From Ornithodoros turicata (taxonomy: Eukaryota > Arthropoda > Arachnida > Ixodida > Argasidae): a stretch of 64,000 nt of DNA. Every line of letters starts with the position of its first letter. The first letter of the stretch is position 1. The notes under the pieces were generated by a model that saw only the letters and a program-made list of their open reading frames with translations, was not told the origin of the DNA and made no database searches. Where the stretch lies: positions 142,230,376-142,294,375 of the forward strand of contig NC_088201.1 in assembly GCF_037126465.1 (NCBI RefSeq), read 5' to 3'. Below are positions 9,181 through 22,389 of this stretch, one piece after another. The translations under genes and the position numbers were made by a program.

Positions 9181-12100
9181 CACAATACTATACACAACAG
9201 AGCGAAGGGAAACATACAGTTGAGGACAAAATAGGAAGTCAATCTGGCAGAACGAACAGTTTGCTCAAGGCCGGACCGTGTATTACGAATGGGTTGCTGA
9301 CACAGTTCCCACAAGAGGTTATGCCAAGGGTCTGTATGAAAAGCCTTCTGTGAGGATCCAATTCAGAAGCCTTTCGAATTAGCATATTGGATTTTAGCTC
9401 ATTCGGCCACGTAGTCATTGGGGATATTAATTGAATATACATGCTGGCCTATAGACTGGGAACCCATATTTAGGAAGTCGTGAAGATTGTATTTATAAAA
9501 TTATTGCGATATGGGCGCATGAATATCTAAACAAAGAAAGAAGACAACAAGGGCAGGAACACTGTACTTTTTTGTCACAGGTCATAGGCAACGAAACTAT
9601 CACTTGAACACTCCCACTTAGTGCAAAATGGCGCTGGTCTTCGTGGACGCTAAACGGTTTTGTAAACAAATGCATTTGCAGTATTTATCGTTGTTTTTGG
9701 TGGACGCCCCTTGTCTCAAAGAAGCTACTTCGAGCGTTGCGAGTGTTAATTGATGCGGTGGGCTCCGGAAAAAAATAAGCGGTTAGGGTTTACGGTAGGC
9801 TTTACGCGTACCGCTAACGGCGATGAGTAGAGTAAAGTGGGGCTACTTGAAGATGGGGACAAGTTGAGGACAGTATGGTTTTTTCGCGTGGCATTTTCTT
9901 AGTAATATTTTTTTTTCTCCTGACACCAGGGTGAGCACAACCGTTGTCTAGGCTTTGAAGTAACGTGTTGACGTTCTGCACGTGGTTCTTAGAAAGACGT
10001 GAGACGCTGTTTTGCAGATGTGGTCGAGGTAAGAGGGGTCTTTTTTTTTTGTCCCATCTGTAACTTTCATGAATATTGACTTCCAATTTGCTCATTTCTG
10101 CTCCTCGGCTAATAAAATATGACCTCACCCTTATGATGCAGTTCATTGCCCTGTGTTTCCATGTGCACTACTCGTGGCTGACCGTTTCGGCTGGCCCAAA
10201 CAAAAGACAAAATTTAGAGCCGGCATTAGTTTTTTGATGTCCTCTCCTTACCCATGGGGTGGGGTAAGTTGATGAAAATATGTAGTCTGTCATTTTTGCC
10301 TCGTACGAAATAATTATCTAGTTTAGCACTACCGTAATCTGTGCATCATTTCTCAAAGGTTTGATGGTTCAGTTAACGAATTATGGTACAACTTAGGCGA
10401 TTATTCTGACTGCTATTAACAAAATAGCTCAACTATCTTCAAGATAGACCACCTTACCCTATTCATAGTAACACGCACCATGCGGGCCGCCCTTTAACAT
10501 CTTAAAATTAGGTTGGAAGTCGAGCAGTTCATTCAGAAACAGATCGTATTGATGAGATTATCCGTCAATGGATGTCATTGACCTTCATTTCGTGTCGGAG
10601 CTGCACACAGGTTGAGGTTGGGCACCGTGTGAACTACAAACAAGTGTACTTCGCTATGACGCACAGCTGATTCCTGTTTATTTTACGATCTCTCAATGCT
10701 TTACTACCAAACCTAGATTCTCGTTCAGAAAGTCTGTGCAAACTTTTACTTGCCTTTATTCGGGCTTGCAGATTGTTAGTCACACCCGCTCCGCAGGCAG
10801 AATAGATGCATCCGCATTCGACCGGATCCCCTAGAAGATGATTTTTTTCACTTATTGAGAAACGAGGCAGCAGTTTCCGTCCTTAGGAAGGCATAAGAGG
10901 ATGGAGGAAAGAAGGAAAGGGGCGCCCTAATGGCTCTTCGACAGGGGCAAGGGAGGTGAGGATAGAAGTTGAACCGTAGCTTTTTGGGGTAACGTTACCT
11001 GACTAGCCGATTGAGGACGCTTTGCACACGTCACTTTGGAGGCTACTTCGGCGGGCTACGACCACACCTCTCCAAGTATTCTAAATCTATGCGTTGGGGT
11101 TTCTATAGAGATGTATGTAACCGTTACCGGGGGGGGGGGGGGGGCGAGCGGTGATGTGACTGTAGTGGCTCCCCGTCTCGGTTTCTTTTCTCAGAGCAAT
11201 AGGGCTCGTTCTCTCTTTCTTTCCGCTATGCACAAGGGCAAAAGCCGCAGCTACGTAAGATGTCAGCTTAACCTTTGCATATCAGGCTATCTATGGTGAT
11301 CTGGGGAGTTTGTGGCAACTCAAAGAAAAGGACCATTCTGGGTGACATCAACTAACTAACCGTTTAATTCGATAGCAGCGCGAGTCGAATGAAACCTTCT
11401 GGCCCCTTTGCCAGGTACCTCTCCCCTGGTGTCTGAGAGGTTGGGCGTCGCGGGTGGGGAGGTAACTCACTCCAGTCTAATCTTTCGGGGTATGACATTA
11501 ATATTAGGGACGGGGCCTAGTGGCAGCTAGGGGCGAATAAATGGAGATGAGACTGAAGCACCCAAATCCGTCTTCAATGTACGCGACTTCAAGCGTGCTA
11601 TAGCAACGGTTTCTTCGCGGCCGCTCAGATCGATGACAAAGGTGTAGCCGAAAGGTAATAGAAAATCGTTGGGACCGAAGTGCGTGGGCTGGAGTACGCA
11701 ACGCACAGATTTCGTACGCAGGAAAACGTGCGAGGCTGTGTGAGGTATCGCAGAGACATATGAAGCAGAGCTGGGAACTGCTCGACATGGCCTTGACCGA
11801 AGTCGTACGAAGAAATCACGAGGGATCCTCTGGGATCCTTCAGGTAGTCCGAAGGTTCGTGGCTGGGAAAAAGTGCACCCTTCAAAATGTCAGCGGGAAG
11901 ACGTACAGCTGAGCCATACCAGCTCGACGGTGGAGTTTTGTTTTATCTACGCTGATGTAACATTAATCAAATGTTGCGAATTACCGTGAATCCCATGTTG
12001 TCTATTGCTAACTCGTTCTAATATGTTACCTTAAAGTTCCAATTCTACTGGCGCAAAAGCGCAGGTATCCTGAAACCTAAATGTGTCTAAACATACAATA

Positions 12101-13375
12101 CTACAGTGTCTACAATACTACAAGTCTGTAATAGTGAATATTCGAGAAGACAACGAGTGGCATCTTCTTTTACGTGCACGTTTATTAAAATTTTAAAGAA
12201 TATGTGAAACATGTATAAAAAAGATAATCACTGATGATGGTGACAATAATAATATTAATCACATGATCGCTGCGCCTCCTGGTGACGGTCATTCCTGAAA
12301 GATAACCGATAATACAGTTCATGTCATCTATTGGGATAGCAGCTCGAACACTGTCATAAATAGCCGTAAAGAACAGACATTCTGCAACAGGAGGGAACAA
12401 ATGCCTGACAGTGACTTACCGCAGCTTCTCTCGGTACTTCGAGAGAAGGTGACGAGATGGTTAGATGCAGAAGCTTACCAACTAGCTGGCTGCTCAAATA
12501 GGCCACCGTTGCTTTCATCACCCTTAATGCAAAGATATCACAAGAACATATAAAATAGTATCTGAATCAAAAAGATGTCAAGAAATATACCTGTGTTATG
12601 CAATATGCAACATCTAAAATAACTGCACTACGTACTATTTCAATGTTCGCCAAAATACATATCACACACGCACCACACGGAGTCCTGCACTTCGCATGAA
12701 TTCGCCAGTGATACCCACCCAACTCTGCAGGTAAAGAAACCGATAGCTGTTTACTTCGCATAATGATCTGTTATTGCTCCACACCTCTACCGCATGTGAT
12801 TGTTGAAAAAAAAAGCAAAAATCTTAGGTGAGCAAAAGAGAGAACGAAAACTTACCTCTACTCGAAAGCAGAACAAAGCATCGCTACCTCTCGCATACCA
12901 CGGCATTCGCTGTTATGCTCAACCTACGCTAGATGTTACGCTAGATGTTCACCGTATTGGACAGTACTACCTCGATGCTCCAGAGATTAGAGTACAAAAT
13001 AGGCGTGATCCTGACGTTCCAAAGCCCCTTCCGTGTAATAAAATGCCGTATCGTACCGAACCGCCACGATGATGCGCCTTGCCTATTGGATACTGCGGTG
13101 GGAAATGTCGATGGCGATGACGCAGACGGTATTTACCAGTGGAGTGCAGCTGTAACTTCTACAGTTTCGCCACGAAAACCACCGCCCTCCCCTGCCACGT
13201 GATCATCCGTAGCGAATCGCCAAGACAGAGCCGGAGTCCAGTGCCAAAAAAGCGCGCGCTGATCGAAGTGCGCATGTGCACTGCGTGCCCTCTCCTATAC
13301 TCTCTCACTTTAATTCGCTCCCCCCTCTGTTCCCGGCGCAACGCCGGCTCATCTGCTAAAGGACGCGTCACACGA
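9181..13375. other. Gene-poor stretch, no supported feature
   Basis: I see no motif-bearing open frame, no clear exon series and no tRNA. There is a G homopolymer run near 11132-11146 and a GC-richer segment at 11500-11900 and 13080-13370. Short open frames on both strands look random. Confidence 0.5.
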
Positions 13376-14259
13376 CTTACTCACTCACTTAAGAGTGACC
13401 CTTAATTATTAAAAAAAAATACTTGAGATAAAAATTAGAAACCTTCTGCGTCATACTTGTGAATGTTTTTGCTGCTCAAACAGGTGGTTTCCATCAGTGT
13501 ATCTCATTAATTTGTCTAATTAGCTTAATTGAACTAAAAAAATCCCCAAGGAAAGGTAGCCTTTCCTTGCGCTAATTTGAAAGCCCATGGCCACAACACC
13601 CCATTTCAGTCATAATTACAGGATCTTTCACGATCTTTCCACAAAAATTCGACACCCGAAAACTTGCCACCTCTGCAAGGCCGTTTCGGATGTCATCAGT
13701 GGCGGCGCTATCGGCAACGCACGAAGACACTCCCACTGCGCATGGAATCAGCATGAGAAAAACAGGGGAAAAAAGGGGAGGGCGGGAACCGGCCCCATTT
13801 TGTCTTCACAAGCTTATCTGTTCGCAGCCACCAGTTACCGATTATCACCGACATCGGATATTCTTTGCTGTTTCCTGTGTTGTTCTTCCTCCTCCCTGTA
13901 CTTTAGGCGGAGCCACTTGAACGAGCACGCCTTGATGAGCGACGCTTTTTCGGCCAGTTTTTACGTGCTTTCAGGTGTCAAATTTTTGTGCAAAGATCGT
14001 GAAAGATCCTGTAATTGTGACTGAAATGGGGTGTTGTGGCCATGGGCTTTCTAATGAGCGCAACAAAAAAAAAACGTTACCTTTCCTTGCGAATTTTTTG
14101 AGTGCAATTAAGCTAATTAGACATATTAATGAGGTACACTGATGGAAACCACCCGTTTGGGCGGCAAAAACCTTCACAAGTATGACGCAGAAGGTTTCTA
14201 ATTTTTATCTCAAGTATTTTTTTTTATCATTAGGGGTCACTCTTAAGTGAAACACCCTG
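13376..14259. mobile_element. Mariner-like MITE with about 270-bp inverted arms
   Basis: The right end reads TTCACTTAAGAGTGACC in complement and stops at CACCCTG followed by TA (14260-14261). The left arm matches from CACTTAAGAGTGACCC at about 13388, but its first 15 or so bases are diverged. Arms share CTTGAGATAAAAATTAGAAA, GTCATACTTGTGAA, GCCCATGGCCACAACACC and ACAGGATCTTTCACGATCTT. The centre (13660-13975) has no transposase. The CAGGGTGTTTCA terminus and TA target are typical of non-autonomous mariner relatives. Confidence 0.7.
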
Positions 14260-14894
14260 TATAAACAAGAAGCAACACTCATTCACAGATTTGCGGGACA
14301 CTGCTTCTGAAAGTTGGCTTGACCGACGTACCCGCTTCCCTCCATTGAAGCAATGTATTCAATCTGGTTTTGTTAGAATATCTGTCCACCCTGAGCTTCA
14401 GAAAGAAATGCCCACACATAGGTGCTACTGTGAGAGGGTCTTCAATGGCGTACAAGTAGAATGGAAGCGCAAGAGCGTCCCACTTTCCTTCCTGGAGGAC
14501 TTATTTTCGCCGTGTTGGCTTCATGGCAGAAAGCACTGGTGTGCGATTTTTTCTTGTACTTGGCCAAAACAATGGGTTCTCCACAAAATTCCCAAGTAAG
14601 ACATGAAAGGTGAAGTGATCTTCTACGCTTTGCAACTTTGTGCGCAACTGTGGGACGCTGCAGTTCTGTTCACACGACAAAAGAAGCGTTGACGAGCTCA
14701 CTCTGGCTTCCGAAGCGTCTGTTCCGGAGGGTGATAGCAACGGGCGGTGTCAGCTCAGTGGTGGAGATGTTAGTCACATCTTTCGAGTACCGCGGCTCGA
14801 TTCGCGTACTACTTTCTTTTTTTTTTTTTTTTTGAGAGTAGCGACAGCGATAGAGCGTCATCATGTTGCCATAATAATGCCGTACTGGTCATAT
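14260..14894. other. No supported gene
   Basis: A 102-codon open frame at 14291-14599 has no recognisable motif. A T homopolymer of about 18 bases lies at 14816. I cannot assign anything here. Confidence 0.4.
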
Positions 14895-15512
14895 TGTTAC
14901 GACGACGAAGACGACGGCGTCAGCAGCGGCGTACGCATGTCATGCACGGCCATTCTCATTCCATCCATTAAATGATTGCTGTCACGACGCTGTGCTGCCC
15001 GTATCATTTGGTGGAAGTGCGAGGCATCCTCCTTCGAAAGCGCTGTTGTCGTGGCCATCGACGCCCCAGCCCCGACGCTATGACCACACGAGACGACGAC
15101 GACATTCCGGACACCAGAATGACGAAGCCCCGAATATGCCCCAGCCCCGAAGACGCCCGCGACGGCAGCGCCCAGTGAAAGATACTCTCGGCACCGACGC
15201 CGTGGAGGCAGCACAGCGTCAATTCACCAGCGCCCCATCGTCACCCACCTGTCCACATTTTGTACGTCACCGCATCGAGACATATCTCCAACATCGGCCC
15301 CACCGTTGCCTTGCTCATCGTCAACTACATCACCTGTTGTGCCCCCCGCTGCATTACGTTCTCCATTTGTCGTGCCCCGGAGGTCACGCCTCGCCGAGGG
15401 GGGCAATGTTACGACGACGACGGCGTCAGCAGCGGCGGGCGCATGTCATGCACGGCCATTCTCATTCCATCCATTAAATCATTGCTATCACGACGCTGCG
15501 CTGCCCGTATCA
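14895..15512 (+). mobile_element. TRIM-like short LTR element
   Basis: Two direct repeats of about 110 bases lie at 14895-15008 and 15409-15512. Both begin TGTTACGACGACG and share GACGGCGTCAGCAGCGGCG, CATGTCATGCACGGCCATTC and TTCCATCCATTAAAT, ending near GCTGCCCGTATCA. The first is followed by TTTGGTGGAAGT, a plausible primer-site position. Between them are about 400 bases with no intact gag or pol, ending in a frame with PRRSRLAEGGNV, like the C-terminus of a gypsy polyprotein just before its LTR. It reads as a non-autonomous derivative. The outer flanks are also similar to each other over about 19 bases, which complicates the target-site reading. Confidence 0.5.
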
Positions 15513-15544
15513 ATATCATACTGGTCATGTCATACTGCATGGCT

Positions 15545-15690
15545 GCTCTTTTTGCTCAGACACATGTCGGCACTGTTCCCTTAGTTCCTGGTTCACAGTT
15601 CCCCAGGACGCACATTCCCCCAGGGCGTCAGTCGTGACGTTGCCAACCTTCGACAACGGCGAGCCCTTTCACCAACACCACCACCAGTAC
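15545..15690 (+). repeat. 5'-truncated SINE (same family as 42230-42476)
   Basis: The segment contains GCTCAGACACATGTCGGCAC, CCCCAGGACGCACATTCCCC and CAGGGCGTCAGTCGTGACGT, then CCACCACCAG, matching the 3' half of the SINE at 42230-42476. The tRNA-like head is missing. Confidence 0.65.
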
Positions 15691-15979
15691 CAGCGGTTGA
15701 AAAGCGATGAGTTCAACTTTCGGCCCATTGAACAGCGAATAGAGTTAAGCGAAAAGTACGTTCGGTTCACAGAGTGTTAAATAAGGACGGTGGAACTTAA
15801 TGTCTGGCTCCAATACTGCTATCTCACGGAAATATTTCCCACAAAACATCAAGTTAACAAGTTAATCAATGAATTTTAGCTAATTAGTTGTCCAGTAGTT
15901 TCTATTCGGCTGACCGTATAACCCACCTGCTAGAACGGCATCTATTTTTTTCTGCTATTATTTCATAAAAATTTCGTAA

Positions 15980-16002
15980 CGAATAAAAACAAAACACCCT
16001 GT
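15980..16002. mobile_element. Solitary right end of a mariner-like element
   Basis: AAAACAAAACACCCTGTA is the complement of the CAGGGTGTTT terminus seen on the elements at 13376 and 58677. The partner end was not located; sequence from about 15780 leftwards may belong to the same element. Confidence 0.4.
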
Positions 16003-19000
16003 ATATGGGCTGGTTGCGAGCTATTCCCTATCCCTAGTTTCCTGCCAAACTCGAAATCAGTATGGCAACACCGAATTTCGCATAAATGTACAAATGTAGG
16101 AAATTGAGCTCACACGCAAAAACAGATCGTTACGTCAGGCCTTGAGGTAATCTGGAGCTGCACAAGACTCGTCAGTGATGACTCCCTCTCGTCCGTACCA
16201 GTGGTGATTGGTTTTATTTTTAGATATCTCAAGATATCTGTGCGTTTCTTCATTGGTCAATTTTCGCCTTAGTCTTGATCAGGACAGTGTTATTCCCTAT
16301 GAGTGTGACCAGTGCGATCAGAGGAGGGAAGGCGCCGTTCACACGCCATGTAACTAGTATATGAGACGCTCATGCCATCGCAGCATTCCTGGAGGTCGCG
16401 CCCTTCTAGGTTCCTAGTGGCTCTCTTTTTTTTTTTTTTTCAGATAGAGGCATGCACTCCACATCCAGCATCTCCTCTTGCCACGTGTTCCATTGGAGAA
16501 CGGCCAAACCACGCCACCATTTCGCGTGGAATTTCTGATAACGTGGCCCACGAGGAATACAATTACATATACTTTTCGAAATCGACCGGAACGGATGCGA
16601 TTGTCCTTTCAAAGGATTCGAGACGTCGCACACTAAATTGTGAAGCTGGAGGCGCGAGGTTAAACAGAAGAAATATACAGTAATGGAAGCTCTTACTCAC
16701 ATAACTGGGAATACGTAAGAACGACGACGATGATTCCGAGAGCAATCATGTTCTTGGACCAGCAGTTGCAAATGAATGTACGGTGTGCGTGAACCAAGGA
16801 GGGTTTATGCGCAAGAATAGTTTCAAGACAAGTCTCTCACGCAATATAACGAGCGATTCTTACGTAACAGGATATATTCTTCCAAACAGCTGTATTAGTA
16901 AGATGACTCATTAGTGGTCCTGTCTGACATTGAGAACGTCTATGTAGGGCACCACGCCACCGTTTGCAGATGATGAGCAGAGCTGCTGTCACCTTAAGGT
17001 TTAATTAACGATGCCGGATTGTGTTCAGAAAGTGCGTAAGTTACGAACCTTTTTATTGACCTTTCATGAAATGGCAAGACATAGAACGCTTTCCTGGTTG
17101 AACTACATTCTTCGAAGCAGGATTTTCGGGGCAGCATTCTTTGAGCAATACACATCAAACGTGCCTATGTGACTTGGATGTTCTCAGTGGACTCATTCTT
17201 ATTTTCGGCATATATTTTGGGGGGGGGTTATTTATGTGGGTGAAATCGTCGTGTTTCGGTGATTCTGGCTTGTGCATGGTTTAACCTGCAGTTATCGGCG
17301 AATACAAATAGCAAAGTAATTTCTAAACTGTGCGTCTCAAAAATAGCTGGTCTGCTTCTTCTAATTAATGAAGTTCTATAGCTGTTGAAAGAACACAATG
17401 GAAACGTTTGCTCACCTTGTTCTGTGCAATGTCTTTGCGGGGTCACAATACGTTGCGATTGAGCATGATCCCATAAGCGCAACTCACTTCTTTCGCCGCC
17501 CATATTAATGCTCCTGTTACTGGTGTTCCCTAATGACATATCGAGGCGCATTGATGTTACGTTACACAGATGGAAAATTGTATCTGCAGCACTTGCATAT
17601 GCAGTCTAACTTGTAGTGGATGTATATTGTGCCATCTGTGTCATAATTGACGTGTGATGAAGCATCATCACGTTCACAATCGAACTTTTCAGGATACGGC
17701 TGTTCACAGGTCGTTTTGTGATATATTTCTTTACAGTGCACATCTCGGTCGAGGGCAGTAGCAATGTGGGGGAGGTAAATATTGCTTCTACACTCTAAAT
17801 CCTGTGACGGACACGTGCCGGTTAAAAAAGTTCCCTCAGAAAGTACAGCCGGTACACAGCCGTAACCGCCAGGAAACAGCCGTAACAGTTACCAGACAGC
17901 AAGCACAGCGATCCCATTCGTCAAATTTCAGCAGGTACGAAGCCGTGACGTCGGTATGAAAAGGCTTCGTGCCGTGCACAACACAAAACTTAAGCTGCAA
18001 AAACGAATCTCTGGACAGCACAAGCGTTTCACCACAAACAACGCCGACTTTCCAGCCTACATTCCAAACAAGCGAAGTGTGCATGCGGAATTAGTGAAGG
18101 ATTGCCGGCAGCATTTTCTGTAAAAGATTGACATTTTTCCATTTTTCAATAATGTAAGCTGGTTTCTGTATTAACATGCTTGCTGCACAGGAAATTGTTT
18201 TGTGTCTTGTTCAGCTGCACATTCTTGCTCCTTTACATTTCATTTGCTTGTGTTTCTCACGAAGCTTGTTCATTATCGTTACATGTAGTACGTGCTGCTC
18301 CAGCTATCGCTGAAAAATTGTTATACTTGAATGCTGTGCCATATACCACCATGAGCTTTACAAGACGAAACACGAAAGTGCATGCCAGATAACCTCCTCT
18401 GCCAGGTTGGCGGCACTCTGTGGTGACACACTCAAAACAAATTACGAGAGTATTATTGTTTTACCTCAAACTATCACCCTTGTTGTCGCTTCCACGCATG
18501 AGTTCAATGTCATTAAATACGTCCACTTTTATCAATGGCTGATGAAAAATACTATTCTTTCTTTCAAGTGACTGTGGTCCCAATACTGTACGCGACAGAG
18601 GCAATGGCAGCAAACTTTCCAGTTTTACTTAGAAAGTCCGACAAGGTGGTGAGGTGGCGGACAACGGTATCAGCCACACGCACCCGTGTTTCATCTCGTG
18701 AAGCTCACAACAGTACCATTCGAATATAAGACGAAGAGAGAGTGGCCAACCAGAAGATATCATTCAATCCTTCGAAATAGTCTGCAGTCTATAAAAATAC
18801 TAAGCCTTCTGGGTGACGGTCATGAATGTTTTTGCCACACATTACAGTAGTAGCGTACTATGCACTAACTAGATTATAAGGGGTTGCGACAGGTCATCCC
18901 ATGTTGTCCCAGATAGACGTAAAACACTGTTCGTGGCATCGACGTAAACCTGAAAGTTTCACAGCGAAGAGTATAATAGAAGCGGAGAAAAGGGCACCTG

Positions 19001-19114
19001 CGAATTATGAAAGTGACGCAGCTCTGATATCGCAGACCTCTCCGCCTCAAGCGAAGCAGCGCATCAGAAGTCACGTGCTTGTCACGTGCACTGTACCTCG
19101 TATAGGCCAGTTTC
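16003..19114. other. Gene-poor stretch, no supported feature
   Basis: No exon series, RNA gene or transposon terminus could be supported. A T-run lies at 16427-16440 and a G-run at 17219-17227. Open frames are short and motif-free. Confidence 0.45.
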
Positions 19115-20480
19115 ACGTCAGTTCAGGCAGGGAGGTCTCATCGACCTCCTGGATTTTCATTATTTTTTTATACTTAGAAGCTCATCGTACAGGACGATCG
19201 ACAGCGGTAAAATGAATAATTTGTAACGAATAGTTTTCGTGCAAAAAGTAAAAATCAAGAAAAGCCGGCTCTGAATTCGAGTCTTTCAGTTTTGCCGTGT
19301 TTGCACGCGTATATCTCCTGAGTCTTAAATGATATTGTCGTGATATTGTTTTATGCATTAAAGGGACTATGAAACGATTTTTTTCTTCATTTCGTTCGAA
19401 AGAAGACATTTTTCTGAGTCTAGAACCGAAATTTTACTTTCGTCGCGCGAGCGGATTTCTCGGGAGCGAATTTAAACGGAGCGGCGAAGGGAGGACAGCT
19501 GGCGCCGCGCCGTGACGAGCTGCCGAGCGGAGACACAACGGGTAACTTGACGCGACCACGGCTGGCTCAGCAACACGTCATCGTAACGTGTTGCCGAGCC
19601 GAGGAATCCCGCGAGGAGCATGCGACGTAGGATCCCGCGTATGCGTTCATCGGGAGTGGAAATCTCTATGACAGCAGCTTTCGCGTGATCGGCAGATTTC
19701 GGCAGTGGCGGCAGCCACAGCGCGAGCTCGCGGCATTACTTGCCATTGTGCAACTCCGGTGACGTAACGGGGAACCGAAGAGCGGTCCGTACAGTTACAC
19801 CATCGGCAGGGAAATATGCGCGGGAGAGGAGGAACGCGGAAGAGACATTTCCAGCGCGCGCTCCTCGCAGAGTGGAGCGATTTCGTCCAGAAAAATTTGT
19901 GGCATATTAGTTTCTCTGCGGGAAGAGCAGTTTCCATCGAAAAAAAGTATGGCGGTTCGGGAAATTTCATAGTCCCTTTAAGGTGCCTACAGGACAGCAG
20001 TGTGAGCGCACATTTTAGTGCGCAGGTGAAATGTTCTGTGCTATAAAAAATGACGAACATGCTCTCTCGCGCAGTTTTGTTCCAACTTCGACGCGTGATT
20101 TCTCTGGCTGTAGACGTCCCTCATTAACATACTTAATGTCAGTTGACTCACCTTTTAGTGTTCTTTCGTCTTGTGTATCTGTCGTGTGTATACCTCCGTC
20201 AGGTATCTGCTGAAACAGGCAAATGTTTATGCGTATTTCGGGAAAACAAGGATATTTCGCATCCGTTTCTCGAAAAGGCACGTTTCGATTTCATTTATAT
20301 TTGCCAAGACAAGGCCCGACGTTAGACCTGTTTCAACCTGACCTGAGACCTCAACCTTTAGACCTGAAAGAGCTGTTTCAAAAGGTCTACTCTGGCGATT
20401 AGCGCGTTAAAACTGGGCTCTACGCTGCGGCGTACATCTCGGAGCCCGTTTGGTGGTACCGCGGGATGGCGGATATCTGT
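19115..20480 (-). repeat. Older interspersed repeat, copy A (contains a TTAA element)
   Basis: Outside the 616-bp insertion at 19362-19977, this sequence matches 34238-34965 in inverse orientation: GTTCAGGCAGGGAGGTC, CTCCTGGATTTTCATTATTT, GAAGCTCATCGTACA, TTTGCACGCGTATATCTCCTGA, GAACATGCTCTCTCGCGCAG, GACGCGTGATTTCTCTGGCTG and GGTACCGCGGGATGGCGG all have counterparts. Both copies keep an open frame over their middle with a shared peptide around LQPEKSRVE and LRERACS, but I cannot tell coding from plain repeat identity. Confidence 0.75.
19362..19977. mobile_element. 616-bp TTAA element (T2/Kolobok-type MITE)
   Basis: The ends are AGGGACTATGAAAC on the left and, in complement, AGGGACTATGAAAT on the right, with TTAA on both sides (19358-19361 and 19978-19981). 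TTAA targets with AGGR termini are known from the T2/Kolobok group; piggyBac ends normally begin CCY. The interior is GC-rich and has no transposase. The uninterrupted copy of the host repeat at 34.2-35.0 kb reads TTTATGCTTTAGTATGCTT at the same place, so it serves as an empty site. Confidence 0.8.
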
Positions 20481-20989
20481 CGATGGCCTACAAGAAAAAG
20501 GGCAACTTTGTGTAATCAAATGTGGTAGTTTAATGTCGATATATTTACAAGGCTGCGAACGCGGATGCAATATTTTGCAATGACAGCGAGAAATGATTTC
20601 GTTCAGTTTCTATGAAAACGTCACTTTTCTGCATTCACTGCGCACGGTACGAGCTATGACTGTTTCTCGGCTTACACTTTCCGATGTCTTGCTTTACCAC
20701 GCATGCGGACCTTGTATGCCGCCTTGATGCGACATTTACCGCATCAATCCGTATCAATTACAATCCTGTTTCTTTTGGATTCAAAAAAAAAAGCCACGCC
20801 CTCAGCGCGTAGCTGGAGCAAATGGACGCGCTTTAGGTGTTTTGGCAAGCACGTTATCATATCTTGTAACCCTACGGTGACGTCTTGCTCGGGTGAACGC
20901 AAGTTAGGTGTCGTGGCATGGTGCTGGATTATTTCACCGGCCCTGTCACACGCACTTTTGTCGTGGCCTGTTCCTGTGAACAGCCATCC

Positions 20990-21190
20990 CGAGAGGAAAT
21001 TGCCGACTCCCAACCACCGGCCGGTGATCGGTTTTTGGTCGGCAAACGACTTAGTCGGCCATGGAGCCTTGGACCAACGTCAGTCAAATGTCGCTGACCG
21101 ATGTAGCTGGCACACAACGTCGGCCCGAGAACCTTCAGCGACGTGTTACCGGGGAGCTCGGCACGAAAAGGTCGGGCCAGTCTTGGCCAT
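20990..21190. repeat. GGCC/GCCGAC word array
   Basis: The segment is packed with GGCCGGTGATCGG, GTCGGCAAACGACTTAGTCGG, GTCAGTCAAATGTCGC and GGTCGGGCCAGTCTTGGCC words at uneven spacing. It resembles the arrays at 31707-33130 and 33520-34095 in word content but is not a direct copy. Confidence 0.5.
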
Positions 21191-22375
21191 GCACTGAAAG
21201 CAGACCCGAGAGCAACAAACGCAGTTGCTACAAAAGAAAAGGTCCAAAGACACGAGTTTTTTGTTGTTTTGCGATTTGGGCGTATCTGTGTTAATTTAAA
21301 GTGCTTTTCTGCAACGTGCAAAATTATCATGACAAGTGATGAATACTAGAAGGTTAGGGTCCGGATCATTCTTAAATCTAGTTGTCGAACGTGTTGAGTC
21401 ATGTTTGACTTTTTCTATAACATGCCTTATTTAAAACATGGATTTTTTTTAAAAAGTGATGCGAACGCTTCGCATTTCCCCCGTCATCTACAGAGCAAGT
21501 TCGAGAACGGTGAAGGCAACACTGTGCAACGTTTCTCTTGGTTCTGTTTCTATACATCGTCTTTGTTGCTGAGGTTGTGCTCTTTGTCTGCGTTGAAGAA
21601 CGACGGTGAGCTTGAGGAAATATATTTCATTTGCACGAGTTATGGTGGACGTGTTCATAAACTATATGTAAGCCTAAAGTTGTGACGTACTTATGTGCCC
21701 GTTACGGCATTCCTTTGGTAGACGTCACCATTTGACTTGGCTTCATTTGTTGGCTTCACCTAACACTGCCGTGTACCGCGGGCAAGCCCACTTCAAGGAA
21801 TGCTGCGCATTGCTGCATTCTTCGTTTCTTCGCTGTTTAGCGTGATGTTTTCTGATTTTTTTGCCATTTTTTTGGTACGAACCAAGTTGATGTCGTCTTG
21901 GATTCGAGCTGCCACAGCCGCAGTAATCTAACCTATCTTGGGCTTCCTGCTTTTTTTGGGAAGTTGTGTAACAGTAGCCAATTATGTAAGGCAAGAGATA
22001 ACTTATTGTAGCTTACCTCAGAGGTACCCTCCTCAGGGTAGCAAAAGTGTTTATGGCGAGAGCCCAACAGTGTTTATGATAATAAGTTGAGTGAGTAATG
22101 AGTGACCTCACTTTGTGCATCTGGTGCCCTTTTTAGTGTGTGCATATATTGGCAATATAAGGCACATTCATTGCAGCAGTGTAGCAAAAGGTTGTGTGGT
22201 TCCATTTTCCGAACCTATCTAATTAGGTAACTATTTCGGAATGTCAGATGTGTATTTCTATGATGCAATAAATTTCCAGCATTGTGATGTTGTCTTCTCA
22301 GACTAGTGTTTCAGAAAACACACCTGCCGGACAGTAGTAGTAAAAAAAAAACATTCACACTGAAGCAATAGAACA
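21191..22375. other. No supported gene
   Basis: Mostly AT-rich sequence. Nothing beyond short random open frames was found. Confidence 0.4.
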
Positions 22376-22389
22376 AAACCTCCGCGGGA

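Noticed and set aside
14291..14599. 102-codon frame near the mariner-like element
   Set aside because: No motif, no splice context, no relation to known transposases that I can see.
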